From Carpediemonas membranifera (Eukaryota; Fornicata), in the NCBI GenBank assembly GCA_019828565.1, contig JAHDYR010000038.1:930001-994000 (forward strand): a stretch of DNA of 64,000 nt, written 5' to 3'. Numbering within the stretch: the stretch's first letter is position 1; each line of letters opens with the position of its first letter. Below, piece after piece: positions 19,988 through 29,665 of this stretch. The notes beneath the pieces are model-generated. The model did no database searches, was not told the origin of the DNA, and saw only the letters and a list, made by a program, of their open reading frames with translations. Position numbers and translations under genes: made by a program.

Positions 19988-22528
19988 ATGGTTGCTCATA
20001 TTGTGTTCGAGAGCCACATCGGTACAATATATGATGACCAGCCACGCTCAGTTGAGCGCATGAATTACCTTCTTGGCTGTACCTACTTCGCCATGGTCGG
20101 AATTGGCCTCAACTCCGCCAGAACAAGACCTCAGCGCGAGCAATTCTGCCAGCTCGTCCGCGAGATGGAGGAGGCGGACCTGATCTCCCAGCGCATTCAC
20201 GACGCAAGGTTCTTCCGCCCTCCAGCAGACTCCCGTCCCTTCCAACGTGCCGCAACCGCACACGGAAATCAACACCCTCCTCACCCTGTCTTCGTACGGG
20301 ACGATTACCGCACCCACGCCATCCAGGAGCGTGCTGTGCAGGACAACAACGACTCAGAGGAGCGCTCCGCCAACTTTTCTGAGATCATGGAGCTCACATC
20401 GATCCTGATGTACGTCCGCAATGGCTTCAACTCGACCCAAGAGCTCTTTAAGCTCATCAACAACATCTCCCGCCGGCTTGGAAAGCCGATCTCGAAGAAC
20501 AAGACCGCGGAGGTGCTCATTAAGGACCTTGGAATTGACATGACCAGAATATCTGGTGTCTCAGAGGCCCTCACTGAGGAGGAGCGCGCCTTCGTCAAGC
20601 ATCTCGTGCCGTGCAGGTCGGTCTCAGGCAATACAACATGGCGGCGTACCATGTCCGGCACGCAGTCGCGACTTGAGTTCACGAACCGTTTGACTGTAGC
20701 CGACGGAGCCGAGCCGACTCCGTTTTTCGACCACGACCTCGTCGCCGACCACACTTGGGAGCGACCGACGCTCACCCTCCACTATGACAGCGAATCCGAC
20801 GCTGTCCAGCACTACCAGTCCCTCAAAGGCAGTGTAGGTATCGCCCATCTGGGCAAGCGACTGAACAGCTCGACCTGGGACAAGGTGGAAACGGTGTGGT
20901 TCGATGGCGTGTGCTATCTGCAGCAGGCAGTGCTTCACCCGGAGTGGCTCGAGTCTGACCAGACGAACTTCGAGCGTTGCTCTCGTGCCCTTCAGGACCC
21001 AGGCCATGTCGAGTTCCAACCACTAAAACTACTCCTGTGGCTCGACGCATGGAAGGGACATACCGCAACGTTCAAGATCCGCATCTACGACCCGTCAGGC
21101 TTCACGTTCCCTAACCGCATCACTCCCCCCTTCCGACTCGTTGAGTGTCTTTGCCGGTGAGAAGGAGCTGACGGAGGAGGGAAACCTTCAACTCGTTGAG
21201 GAAGAAGTCGAGCGGATCTATCAAGCCCTCATACCGATCAGAGGAACTGACCAGGTCACCACCTTCGACCAAGTCATCGTCATGGGCGATCACGCGGCCA
21301 TCAGGAAGCTGTCATCCGGCATCGAGGGTAATGGAGGGCACTATCCCCAGCCCTTCAACAGCATCCGTCGAGACCACAAGGCGCTGCACCCCATTCCGGC
21401 GCACTCTCGGGTCACCTTGCATGATTTGCTCGAGCAGAAGGCAGCGTTCCACGCCGTGCAGGCCGACCCCGACCGTGTGCAGGACCCGAAAGAGGAGTAT
21501 GGCAACTTCTCCGACAAGAGGGCCATCTTCGAGAACCGGCCAGAGCCCCGAGTCATCCACACGGAGCGAGTTGTCTTTTGTCCTCCGATCATGCACAACT
21601 CGCACCGCCTGCTCGAGCAAGTGGCACGGCTATGCGCCAGCTTCCCCGCTGATCGGAACGCAACTGCCGTAGACAAGCGCAAGCTCCAGCGCATGTCATC
21701 CAACCGCAGTATTGACCGCACTGTCGGGTGCAACGAGCAGTCTGCTGCCAGAGTTCGCATGGCGAACACCACGAACGAGGATTACGAGGCTCTTCCTGAG
21801 TCCGTCCAAGATATTGTGCGACTCATTGGCTATCTCCAGGCTCTTTACTACTCAACCGAGCCTGTCACCGACAGCAAAGTCGCATTCCACTTCTTGGCCG
21901 CGTCCATGTGCCACCTGTTCCACGTCATGCTCAGTCTGCAGGCACACCAGACAAAGCTGGCGTTGCTCCCTCCTGGGCAAGCAGACAAGGCGGAGAAGCC
22001 ATGTGCCCAGACACTCTATGTCAACAGCAGGCTCACTGCCCAGCCTCTTCTTCACGATCATCTCCGAATTCCTCTTTTTTTACCTCCTCGAGGAGTTCTT
22101 TGAGAGAGAGTTCATCAAGAACCAGGAGGTCCGAGCCGAGTTGCACAGGTCGGCCATGATCGAGAAGCTGTGTTTGACCGAGCAGACCACCCTCATCTGC
22201 ACGTTCTTAACGGGTATTCGCTCGTTCGGTCGCCAGGACTACTCAGTCCCCCCCGCTGAACAGGCTTCGTCGTGTCCGAGTCCACCAATGCTGCAGACAA
22301 GCTCGCTCATGGTTCGCCATTCGCAGCCACATGGAGGCAAGGCACCAATTCCATGCCACGGCGGCGGTGGTGCGCCTCTTCCAGGAGCTCGTTGACGAGA
22401 TGTGGCAGTACGTCAACGATTATACGGCTTTGGCATGGGACGAAGAGTCTGGGGTGATGGTTTGCGAGTTGGCAGACATGGGTGAGGAGCTTGTTTGCTG
22501 CATTTGCGGTCATGCACGCGCTGAGTAG
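19988..22528 (+). CDS. Gene A: large transposase-like protein, frame broken at homopolymers
   Basis: About 847 codons if three single-base frame changes are ignored: C6 at 21125-21130, a T-rich stretch ending in T7 at 22075-22081, and C7 at 22248-22254. The start ATG at 19988 (MVAHIVFESH) is the first in frame. The middle part has LLLWLDAWKGHTATFKIRI, then a helical stretch, then VIVMGDHAAIRKLSSG, and later VVFCPPIMHNSHRLLEQV. This Asp, then GDxA, then PP-x-MH order resembles the core of very large eukaryotic DDE transposases, but I cannot name the superfamily. The C-terminus is helical with a CCICGH ending. All breaks lie in homopolymers, so the real gene may be intact. Function is inference from layout. 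Confidence 0.5.
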
Positions 22529-22579
22529 TGAGTAAAGGAGTTTTATTGGTCAGTACATCCCATTTGGTGTGTTTCCCCC

Positions 22580-22612
22580 AACTACCAAATTTTTTTTTCA
22601 ACATTGGTAGTT
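22580..22612. repeat. Short hairpin after gene A
   Basis: AACTACCAA and TTGGTAGTT form a 9-bp perfect stem around a T-rich loop, ~50 bp past the gene A stop. Possible 3' end signal of A or part of the B promoter. Confidence 0.5.
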
Positions 22613-22627
22613 TCACAATTTTCACAT
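22611..22627 (+). promoter_or_regulatory. Shared upstream word TTTCACAATTTTCACAT before gene B
   Basis: Lies 26 nt before the gene B ATG. The same pattern occurs upstream of gene C on its own strand (24386-24403: TTTCACATTTTCACAC) and, reversed, upstream of gene A (19804-19820). Confidence 0.45.
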
Positions 22628-22652
22628 TACGTCACTTGTTTGGTGAAAAACA

Positions 22653-23578
22653 ATGGAAACGCCACTTCCGACATGGCTGACGATGAATTTATCGCAACAC
22701 AAGGCCTATATTCAATATGTCAAGCTTTCAGACAAGTCTGAGCTCTTGCCGTCTGTCAGGGCCTTCTTCAACAGAGATCTGGCGACTTCGAACCTCGACT
22801 GTCTGAACTACTCATTCGTCATGTATGTCAGACCCACTACACTTCTTGTTAACACAGTCTCATCGCAATTCGTGGGGTTGAGATGGACAACATCAAGGCT
22901 GCATGCCTTCTCTTCCGCGAGTCGTACAGGGAGGGGCAGACCCTGAGCGGACAACTGCACCAGGAGCGGTTTGTCATCGGCTTACGGACAGCCGTCTCCT
23001 GCAGAGGTCTTGGGTTCGCGAGGGTGCTTCTTAGCATAGCATCTGCCGAAGAACTCGTCCGACTGCAGTGCGACAAGCGACTCCAGGACATGTATGCGTC
23101 CTTTGGCCTCAAGGAGTCATCGGACCCGTCGCAGGTCGAGCAGCTGGTGGACACGGGGGGCAACCCACTTGCCATTGTCACGATGGAGGGCACGATGGGT
23201 CCCAACAAGTGGACCAACCTCGGCAAGAGCCTGACAGAGTGCTGTGGGATGATAATGCAAGGCTCTACGTTGATCCGCGTGACCAACCATGGTAATAGAC
23301 TTGATCAGCACGCTCATGGGATGCCTGCTTCCGACAAGAGGAGTGTTGACTCGTTCGTGGAACGCACCCGTGTGTCCGTGCGCCGTGAACGTGCGGCAAA
23401 ACGGCCTAACGTCACCCGAATCAGGCAGAAGTTGATGATTATCCGCCATTACAACCTTCGTTCTTTCACGCTGGTCAAAGAGATCAAGGAAACGAGGACC
23501 GAGATGCGTAAGGAGAAGAAAGCCAACTTCTGGGACAGTGAATGGAATATTTCCGTTGAGGATGACGAAGAAGTGTAA
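22653..23578 (+). CDS. Gene B: unknown protein of the candidate mobile element, one 35-nt intron
   Basis: Exon 1 is 22653-22822 and exon 2 is 22858-23578, giving 296 residues in one frame (METPLPTWLT... to ...SVEDDEEV). The intron starts GTATGT and ends GTTAACACAG. Joining changes SFVM to SFVI followed by LIAIRGVEMDNIK. No family is recognised. The N-terminal half is mixed helix/strand; the C-terminal 90 residues are highly basic (RVSVRRERAAKRPNV, KETRTEMRKEKK), which suits nucleic-acid binding, and the tail is acidic. It follows gene A by 125 bp on the same strand and converges on gene C, whose stop is 25 bp away. Confidence 0.65.
22823..22857 (+). other. Mini-intron (35 nt) in gene B
   Basis: GTATGT start, TTAACACAG end. 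Splicing joins two long frames that otherwise stop or shift. Confidence 0.78.
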
Positions 23579-23602
23579 ATGAAATGAAAATAAAACAAGA
23601 AT

Positions 23603-24307
23603 TTATAGCTCCTGTGCCGAACACTCTAAGTAGTAATTCATGATGGCTTGGTATACCTTGCGACGCAGCACATCACGCGATTCAGCCTCAGCACGTTCCG
23701 CATTCCGCTTGGCAATGACAGAAGTGAGCTGACTGAGTGTCTTAGCCTCCTTCTTCAGAACTCTGGTGGGTCTGGCGAAGATGAGATCCGCGTCGCGGTC
23801 ACGGCAAGGCTTGCTCAGGACGAGCTTGACGTCATCGACCGTCACACCGCACGATGAAGCAGCGAAGGCATGGACCTTAGCCCGGTAGGCGATGGGAATG
23901 CGGTGAAAGGCATCATCCATCTCGCGGACAGTCGCGATGAGTGGGTCGTCCGTGTCCAGCTCATCTGTCTGGGCGTCAAGACTGAGGAGAGCCTTGAAGC
24001 GGTGACGCTTGTCCTCATCACCGCCTCCCTGCCACTTGCGGCTGATCTCTTCGACCGACTGGAGATTGCCGTAGAGCTTGTCCTTCTTCAAGGAGGCTAC
24101 TTTCATCTTAGGGACCTCGGCGGCGAACTTCTGGCTGAAGTCGACAACCCATCCGTTTGCGCGGGTAATATCGTCATTATTAAGGAGGAAATTGCTGATA
24201 AAGGTCTGAACGATCTCGATGGGCGTCTTGTGAGCTTTTCGGGCTGTTTTCGTGGACTTGTTGGACTTGCTCTGGCTCTTTTGCTGCGCTTTCTTGCCAA
24301 GAGCCAT
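23603..24307 (-). CDS. Gene C: unknown basic protein of the candidate mobile element
   Basis: 234 residues, ATG at 24307 (MALGKKAQQKSQSK). The first 30 residues are Lys/Ser/Thr-rich and look like a nuclear or nucleic-acid-binding tail. The rest is mostly helical and charged, with no motif I recognise (VDDVKLVLSKPCRDRDADL; RKVYQAIMNYYLE near the end). It is the only minus-strand gene of the cluster, convergent with B and divergent from D. Its upstream region shares the TTTCACA word with A and B, which suggests joint regulation. Confidence 0.6.
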   Translation of the reverse strand: MALGKKAQQKSQSKSNKSTKTARKAHKTPIEIVQTFISNFLLNNDDITRANGWVVDFSQKFAAEVPKMKVASLKKDKLYGNLQSVEEISRKWQGGGDEDKRHRFKALLSLDAQTDELDTDDPLIATVREMDDAFHRIPIAYRAKVHAFAASSCGVTVDDVKLVLSKPCRDRDADLIFARPTRVLKKEAKTLSQLTSVIAKRNAERAEAESRDVLRRKVYQAIMNYYLECSAQEL

Positions 24308-24385
24308 TCTCCTCTCCTTTTTGAGCTTCAGTGGCCTGTATATTGCCTTGTTTACTTCTTTGCCATCGTTGTTTCCTTAAAATGC

Positions 24386-24403
24386 GTGTGAAAATGTGAA
24401 ATG
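24386..24403 (-). promoter_or_regulatory. Shared TTTCACA word upstream of gene C
   Basis: Reads CATTTCACATTTTCACAC on the gene's strand, 79 nt before its ATG, matching the word before gene B. Confidence 0.4.
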
Positions 24404-24691
24404 AACTGTGACTCTCGACATTGCTGCGCAGCTATGGTATTCCAACGGCACAGAACGGGTTTATAGCATGCATATGATCCATTCTGGTGCCTTTATCCTC
24501 TATAACCAACATCAGTCCATCAAAATGAATCTTGCAACAGAATACTCATCCACACGCATCGAGAACGAAAAAGAAGCATATAACCAACATCAACAACCTA
24601 ATAGAAGGCTGCATGCAAGCGTAGAGCTCTCCTAGTCAATTCTTCATTTTCACCACCATCGATCTCCACGTCAGGATGAAACCGTGCGCCC

Positions 24692-24742
24692 AAAAGCTCA
24701 GAGATGCCGTTATAGATGATATAACGACGTCTCTGAGCTTTT
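24692..24742. repeat. Imperfect inverted repeat (~22-bp arms) between genes C and D
   Basis: Arms AAAAGCTCAGAGATGCCGTT and its near-inverse ending GACGTCTCTGAGCTTTT pair with about three mismatches around a short loop. Unexplained; may be a regulatory hairpin or MITE-like scar. Confidence 0.65.
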
Positions 24743-24782
24743 CAGCGATTTCAGTTTCTGGCCATGGATAAGCTACAAATCC

Positions 24783-24847
24783 TGTCAATGTTGTCCTCAG
24801 AGGACACTGAAAAATTTAATCTGTGTCCTCTGAGGACCAAATTGACA
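24783..24847. repeat. Palindromic element with 25-bp arms upstream of gene D
   Basis: The left arm starts TGTCAATGTTGTCCTCAGAG; the right arm is its inverse with two mismatches, ending CTGAGGACCAAATTGACA. Each arm itself contains the palindrome GTCCTC(A/T)GAGGAC. A third copy of the right-arm sequence lies at 25026-25048, touching the ATG of gene D. Confidence 0.8.
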
Positions 24848-25025
24848 AAAATCGAAAAATGGAGCGAGGAGATGTCCATCGAAAAACGGCCAAAACAGCG
24901 CAGGTGCAGAATGAGCTGAAAAATCGGCCAAGGGGTAGCTCTTGGGTCTTTATGGCTGATCGGAGGTATTTACATGACAGCTGGCAATATTTATTGAGAT
25001 AAAACGTATTTCATTTTTCGAGAAA

Positions 25026-25048
25026 GTCTTCTGAGGACCAAATTGACA
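25026..25048 (+). promoter_or_regulatory. Third copy of the palindrome arm, abutting the gene D ATG
   Basis: TCTGAGGACCAAATTGACA ends at the base before the start codon. The repeat at this spot suggests an operator or initiator-type element for gene D. Confidence 0.5.
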
Positions 25049-27218
25049 ATGGTTAACGAAGACATCATCTCTCTCGGCAAACTGAAGGAGACAATGCTTG
25101 CTCCTGACGATTCTGGTATGTCACTTTCATTTTCACGGTCCTATTTACACAGATGATTCATTCCGTGCATACGACGCCCTTTCGTCCACAAAGAGCCGTA
25201 TAACCTGGCTGCAAGATCACGGCATCGTCTCTGATGACCCTCTGTTCTTCGTTTGCGTCCGTCTGATCAGCATTCGTACGATCAACGTTGTTTTCGGGTT
25301 CCCGTTGAAGCGCACTTTAAGCCAGCACGTTCACGACTATGGAGTTGCCAAACTACGCGCGATATGTGACGCAACTAACCGCAACTACCTCTGCGAGGTC
25401 GACTTTGACTCTCCCGACACAATTGAGGCATTCCGACGGAAGTTTTGTGACCACTTCACCGCCAAATCTGTTCATAAGGCTCTAGTCGGCGTCGACTCGC
25501 TCCCCTGTTGAGAAGCAGGTTGAGATTTACCGCGCATTCCACCTTGTGTTGCGCCACAAGGACTCGAAGAAACTCGATTCTCGTGTTCCGGCAGGCCAAT
25601 TTGGCCAGTTTATCGCCCACGCCCAGCTCAGCAAGAAGCTGTCCTTCGCTGGCTCAGAGAAGCTGGCCGAGGAGTTGGCTAAGATCGGTTCGCTCGATCC
25701 GTCAGCTCCTCTGAAGAGGAAGATCGCTCGTCTTGAGAAGGAGCTCGCCTCATCGACTGCTGCTCTGATGAAGGTCCAAGAGGAGTTAGTCCGGGCCCAG
25801 GATCGCTCAGCAGCAGCCACCAAGCCTTCTTCCGTCGTTGCTGCCCCTCAGCCGCTTCCGGTTGTCGACGCAGAGTCCACGACACACGATGAATTTTCCG
25901 ACACTGACGAGTCCGAGTCCGATGGCCACTCTGAACCGGCCGCCATGCAGGGTGACGGCGTTCCTTTGCCACAGTCTGATCAAGACGTCGACGTAGAGTC
26001 CGATGTGGACGACACAGACACCGTTGGTTCTCTCCTTCAGCAGCTAGACGACACCATTGCAGGCCTTGATGATGTCCCTGAGTCTGTGCGCTTGTTGGAG
26101 CAGTACGAGCCCTTGATAAAACGGCTTGCTGAGGAGAGGGAGGCGCTTGAACAGGCTAACAGAGAGTCTGAGGAGTCCCAGAAGAGACTTGAAGCTGAGT
26201 TAGGTCAGCAGAAGGCCGAGGATCAGGCGATCCATCAGTTTACTCAAGCAGAGTTGGCACGGGCGAGTGAGGCTGGGCTTGAAGCGCTCGCCGATGAACT
26301 CGAGGACAACTGGGCTGAGCTTGTCAGGCGCGCCGAGGAGGCAACAGTGGAGCTTGACCGCTACGTTCCTCTCGCTGCCTTGATGGTACTGTTCCAGAGG
26401 AACAATGTGACTGGAGCCTTATGGACTCGGATCAATAGCACCATGATGAGGTACGGGGGCCAGAAGTTCATAACGGTCCCACCCCTCGACCTCGGTCTGT
26501 CGCCAGAGATGAAGGCTATCATCAAACAGCACTCTCCGACGCCTGCCAATGTTCCCCCTATGCAGATATACTTACGGAGCGACGTTGATAGGCAGAAGTA
26601 CATCGACGTGGAGTACGACAAGGTAGGCGAGCGAGTTCTCAAAGATCGTAAGAGTTGGTGGAAGATTGCAGTCAACCCGGATGGATTGTGCATCGGCTAC
26701 TGCCTGCAGAAGGTTGAGAATGGCGAGTTCGACAAGAAGTTTGCGGCAGAGGAAGTGGCAGCAGTGAGGGAGGAGGTGCGCGCCTGGGGATTCTCCGATG
26801 CTGGCGAGAGGCTGAGGCTTGAGACGTCTAACGTGTTCGTGCCCACCCTGATGTTCGACGATGCCACTGATTGGTACAGCAACTTTGGTGTCATGGCCTG
26901 GTCAGCTCTGAAGAGCAAGACTGTAGTCGTTATCTGGGTCAAGATGTTGACGTACCATGACAAGTATATTGTGCGGATGCATTTGACGGAAGTTTATGAG
27001 TCCGGCATGGTCCGGCGTGGATCTGATGAAGATGTGGCTGCGGCGCAAGCTATTGTGGTCGTCAAGGATGAGCATGCGACGCTATTTGTCCGCAAACGTT
27101 CAAAGGGTGGTAAGAGAAAGGCTCATACGACTTATATCAAGCGCAAGGCAGTCGATAAGGATCGCGAAAAGAGAGTTGTTGATGCCGAGGACGTTAAGCG
27201 TGGAGTTCCCGAGTAAAA
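25049..27218 (+). CDS. Gene D: coiled-coil protein with OTU-like C-terminus, one 37-nt intron, one homopolymer frameshift
   Basis: Exon 1 is 25049-25115 and exon 2 starts at 25153; together about 710 residues. A stop at 25509 is caused by C4 at 25502-25505; with one C fewer the frame runs on through VEKQVEIYRAFHLVLRHK. Order: helical N-terminal domain (residues ~20-160), coiled coil (~230-270), acidic linker (DTDESESDGHSE), long coiled coil (~340-450), C-terminal domain. The last part has WWKIAVNPDGLCIGYCL, then WYSNFGVMAWSALKSKTVVVIWV, then AIVVVKDEHATLFV. This D-x2-C, middle helix-strand and late His layout resembles OTU cysteine proteases. OTU-like or Ulp-like proteases occur in several eukaryotic mobile elements. 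The basic C-terminus (RKRSKGGKRK) may be a nuclear signal. Confidence 0.55.
25116..25152 (+). other. Mini-intron (37 nt) in gene D
   Basis: GTATGT start, CTATTTACACAG end. Joins MVNEDIISLGKLKETMLAPD to the DDSFRAYDALSS frame. Confidence 0.8.
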
Positions 27219-27242
27219 AAAGAGATGTTTTGACATTTTAAT

Positions 27243-28052
27243 TCATTTCTTCCGCTTCTTGAGTGCCGGATACTGCTCCAGGAACCTTGTGAGATAGTTC
27301 GGATGAGAAATGGGCAGACTCGGGAACCTAGCAATGGTTAAGACCTCACCCGCATCAAAGAAGATCTCGCCGTAACTGATACGAAGAAACTCTTCGGCCT
27401 GAATGACGTTCGTCGACTCAACCGCAAGGACTGGAAGGTCCTTGAGCAAACGGTTGGTGAACTGGCAGTTGGTGTCACTCTCACTGTGGTTGATGAGGTG
27501 TACACCAATGCCTTCACCTTCGCCGGCGTCGACGTGAAGGTTGCTAGCGTCGAATGAAATGCTGTGTAAAGGCATAATGAACAATGAACAAACACCATGT
27601 TGCTGTTATTCGCGTGGTAGTCCTCGTCGGACACAATCCTACCGGCGTAAATGCCGAGGAGCTTTCCGGGCTCAATTGCGGCAGTTGCAATGAGGCCTCT
27701 ACCCACGTCCGTGTGGTCGGGAGCCAGACAAGGCTGCACCTCAACGGCAATGGAGGGGTGGGTCAGCCGGGTGGATAACCAACTCGGGGGTTCGAGGGGA
27801 GGAAGGTCCTTCTCGGCCTCCTTAAGCTCCCCTGATCGACTCCTCGGGAGTGTTTGGGTAGATCGCGGCGACCAGATCCGGATGCAGTGCCTGAGTATGC
27901 ACAACGGATTCAATGATGGAATCTTCGCTTGAGGAATCCTCCTGAGAATCATTTGAAGGCGCAGACGGCGGCGTCTTGCCCGCAGTGGACGTAATGGGTA
28001 TTCTGATACCCCCAGGCTGCGGCTTTGGTGGGAGCGCCTTTCTTCTCGCCAT
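27243..28052 (-). CDS. SET-domain protein (probable protein-lysine methyltransferase), one 32-nt intron and a G4 frameshift
   Basis: ATG at 28052 (MARRKALPPKPQPGG). A basic, Ser/Asp-rich N-terminus is followed by a one-base frame change at the G4 run 27829-27832, after EESIR. Then come GRGLIATAAIEPGKLLGIYA (SET N-terminal strand), an intron at 27562-27593, LINHSESDTNCQF (the NHS-x-NC cofactor knot) and EEFLRISYGE (the E-L-x-x-YGE end). SET enzymes transfer methyl from S-adenosylmethionine to lysines of histones or other proteins. It lies convergent to gene D, 24 bp away, so it may belong to the same element or be a host gene at its edge. A retroelement remnant begins about 125 bp upstream of its start. 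Confidence 0.78.
27562..27593 (-). other. Mini-intron (32 nt) in the SET gene
   Basis: GTTTGT start, CCTTTACACAG end on the minus strand. Splicing joins NNSNMV to ISFDASNLHVDA in frame and completes the SET domain. Confidence 0.85.
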
Positions 28053-28177
28053 CTGATTTTTTTTGCAAACGGACACGCGGTATTTCTCGGGATTGATGGG
28101 GCCGTCTCACACCGTAAAGGACACACATACAATATCTTATCTGTAACACCAGAATGCTTGCTTATTGTGGTCCATAT

Positions 28178-29665
28178 CCTTCTGTTCAGCGCCCGGAAGT
28201 CTATCACGAATCGAGTCTTGTCCCTCCCCTTGGGGACCAAGAAGGCCGGGGAGCCGTGAGGCGATGCCGACGGCTCGATGAATTGGTGAGCCCGGAGCTC
28301 TTCGACGTGGGCATTCATGGCCGGAACCTTACTGTCCGGGATGAACATGGGGCGCGCCACCACCGGCGAGGGGTCGTCCACCTGTGACGCCAGGTCATAT
28401 GGCATCAGACGGCTCGGCTGGCCCACACGGTCGGCGAAGACTCGCTGGTACTGTCCCAACAGCCGGTCCTGCTCGGCTCGGTTCCCGTCCGAGAGGCAGT
28501 AAGCCTGGAGGGTGGGGGTCTGCTCCGGCACGAGCTCGGCCTCCTCGGCGGTGACCTCGCCCTCGCGGTGGTCGGTCTCCAGGGCCGGCAAGATCCCCAG
28601 CTCGACCATCGTGGGGTAGCCTATGATGATGTCGTACCCCGACCTCAGCAAGTAAGTCGTTACCCTGGTAGTGCACCCGCGGGGCGTGAACGCGGAGGGG
28701 TCAAACGTCAGGCTCAGGACGGTCGCCTGGCTGACCCTAAGCTTCCCGGCGGGGGTCTTGACCTCAACCTCCCGCCCTGTCACTACTCGTGATCCCGCAT
28801 CCAGAGCTAGGTCTGGGTCTACAAAGTCCGCGGAGGCGCCGCAGTCGAACAAGATCGACTTGACCGTCCGGCGGGTGAGGCGGCCGGAGACGATCGGCAA
28901 CATCTTACGCAGCGTCCCCTCTGGGTACAGGGAGTGAAGCGACACGCACTTGCGGTCATTTACACGACCACAGAACTTGGCCAGGTGGCCGGTGCGTCCG
29001 CATGTCTCGCACTTGGCACGGCCCTTGTCGCACTTGGGGGCAATATGACCCTGAGCCCCACAGTTGTAGCACGTGGGCTGCCACTTCTGCTGCCACTTTT
29101 CCTGCTCCTCAGGCTCCCGCTCCGCATTGCGCGGCGAGGTGGGGGCCCCTGCGGTGGTGTTATGGCGCCGGTCGGAGTATGGGCGGTCACGCCGGTGGCC
29201 CCGACGGCCCGTAAATGATGTCCCAGCCCTTTCTCGATCGCGCCTCTCGGGTCGTTCGCGCAGGTTACGCGGCTCATCGGCGCAGAATCGCTTAACGAAC
29301 GCCTGCGACTCGTGAACATCGCTGGCGATCACTAGAACCGTAGACATGGTCTCTTCGAGCGTCATGCCCTCCGTGCGCTCCTTAAGCGTGGACCAGGTGT
29401 TTCTGGCGCCCGGTCCGCGGAATGCGCGAAGATACAGCTCTCGTATCGTTCCTGCGGCGACGGATGCCATGCTCAACAGCGGTAGTAGCTGCCTGAAGTG
29501 GGAATTCACGGCCAGCACCTCGTTGGGGGAGAAGCCACGTGCCTCCTTGCGGAGAAGGTCGAGCTGGTTCTCCTCGCGGCGAGGACGAAGGGCGGCGCGG
29601 AGTTTCGCCTCCACGAGCAACGTACACTTTGTAGGCGGCGAGAAACTTCACGAGGGCATTAAAAG
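28178..29665 (-). mobile_element. Ty3/gypsy-like retroelement remnant (gag, protease, RT start)
   Basis: On the minus strand, a gag-like helical region (FSPNEVLAVNSHFRQLLPLL) is followed by two CCHC zinc knuckles (CYNCGAQGHIAPKC and CETCGRTGHLAKFC). A retropepsin-type site, ILFDCGASADFV, comes next; it has Cys where Asp-Thr/Ser-Gly is usual, D-C-G-A. The RT begins with SPAFLVPKGRDKTRFVIDFR and is cut after RALNRR near 28178. RT catalytic core, RNase H and integrase are missing. It is a different family from the copy at 17.6-19 kb, judged by the RT N-terminus. The frame runs into the SET gene by chance. Confidence 0.92.

Larger units (their letters stand above)
19988..27218. mobile_element. 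Candidate multi-gene mobile element (genes A, B, C, D), class unknown
   Basis: Four genes of unfamiliar type (A, B, D on plus; C on minus) lie between two broken retroelements. Gene A looks like a large DDE-type transposase and gene D ends in an OTU-like cysteine-protease region. Upstream sequences of A, B and C share TTTCACA/TGTGAAA words, and D has palindromic repeats up to its ATG. Genes B and D contain host-style mini-introns. Terminal inverted repeats and target-site duplications were looked for by eye and not found, so the borders are only the gene limits. A viral insertion is an alternative; no polymerase, capsid or packaging ATPase was seen. Confidence 0.45.

Noticed and set aside
19988-27218. 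Polinton/Maverick or giant-virus insertion
   Set aside because: No protein-primed polymerase B, retroviral-type integrase, packaging ATPase or jelly-roll capsid could be seen among genes A-D.
27338-29620. A single 760-residue minus-strand frame as one gene
   Set aside because: It joins a truncated gag-protease-RT remnant to the second half of the SET gene by a chance open frame. The SET N-terminus is in another frame until the G4 run, and the sequence between RALNRR and the SET region has no coding character.
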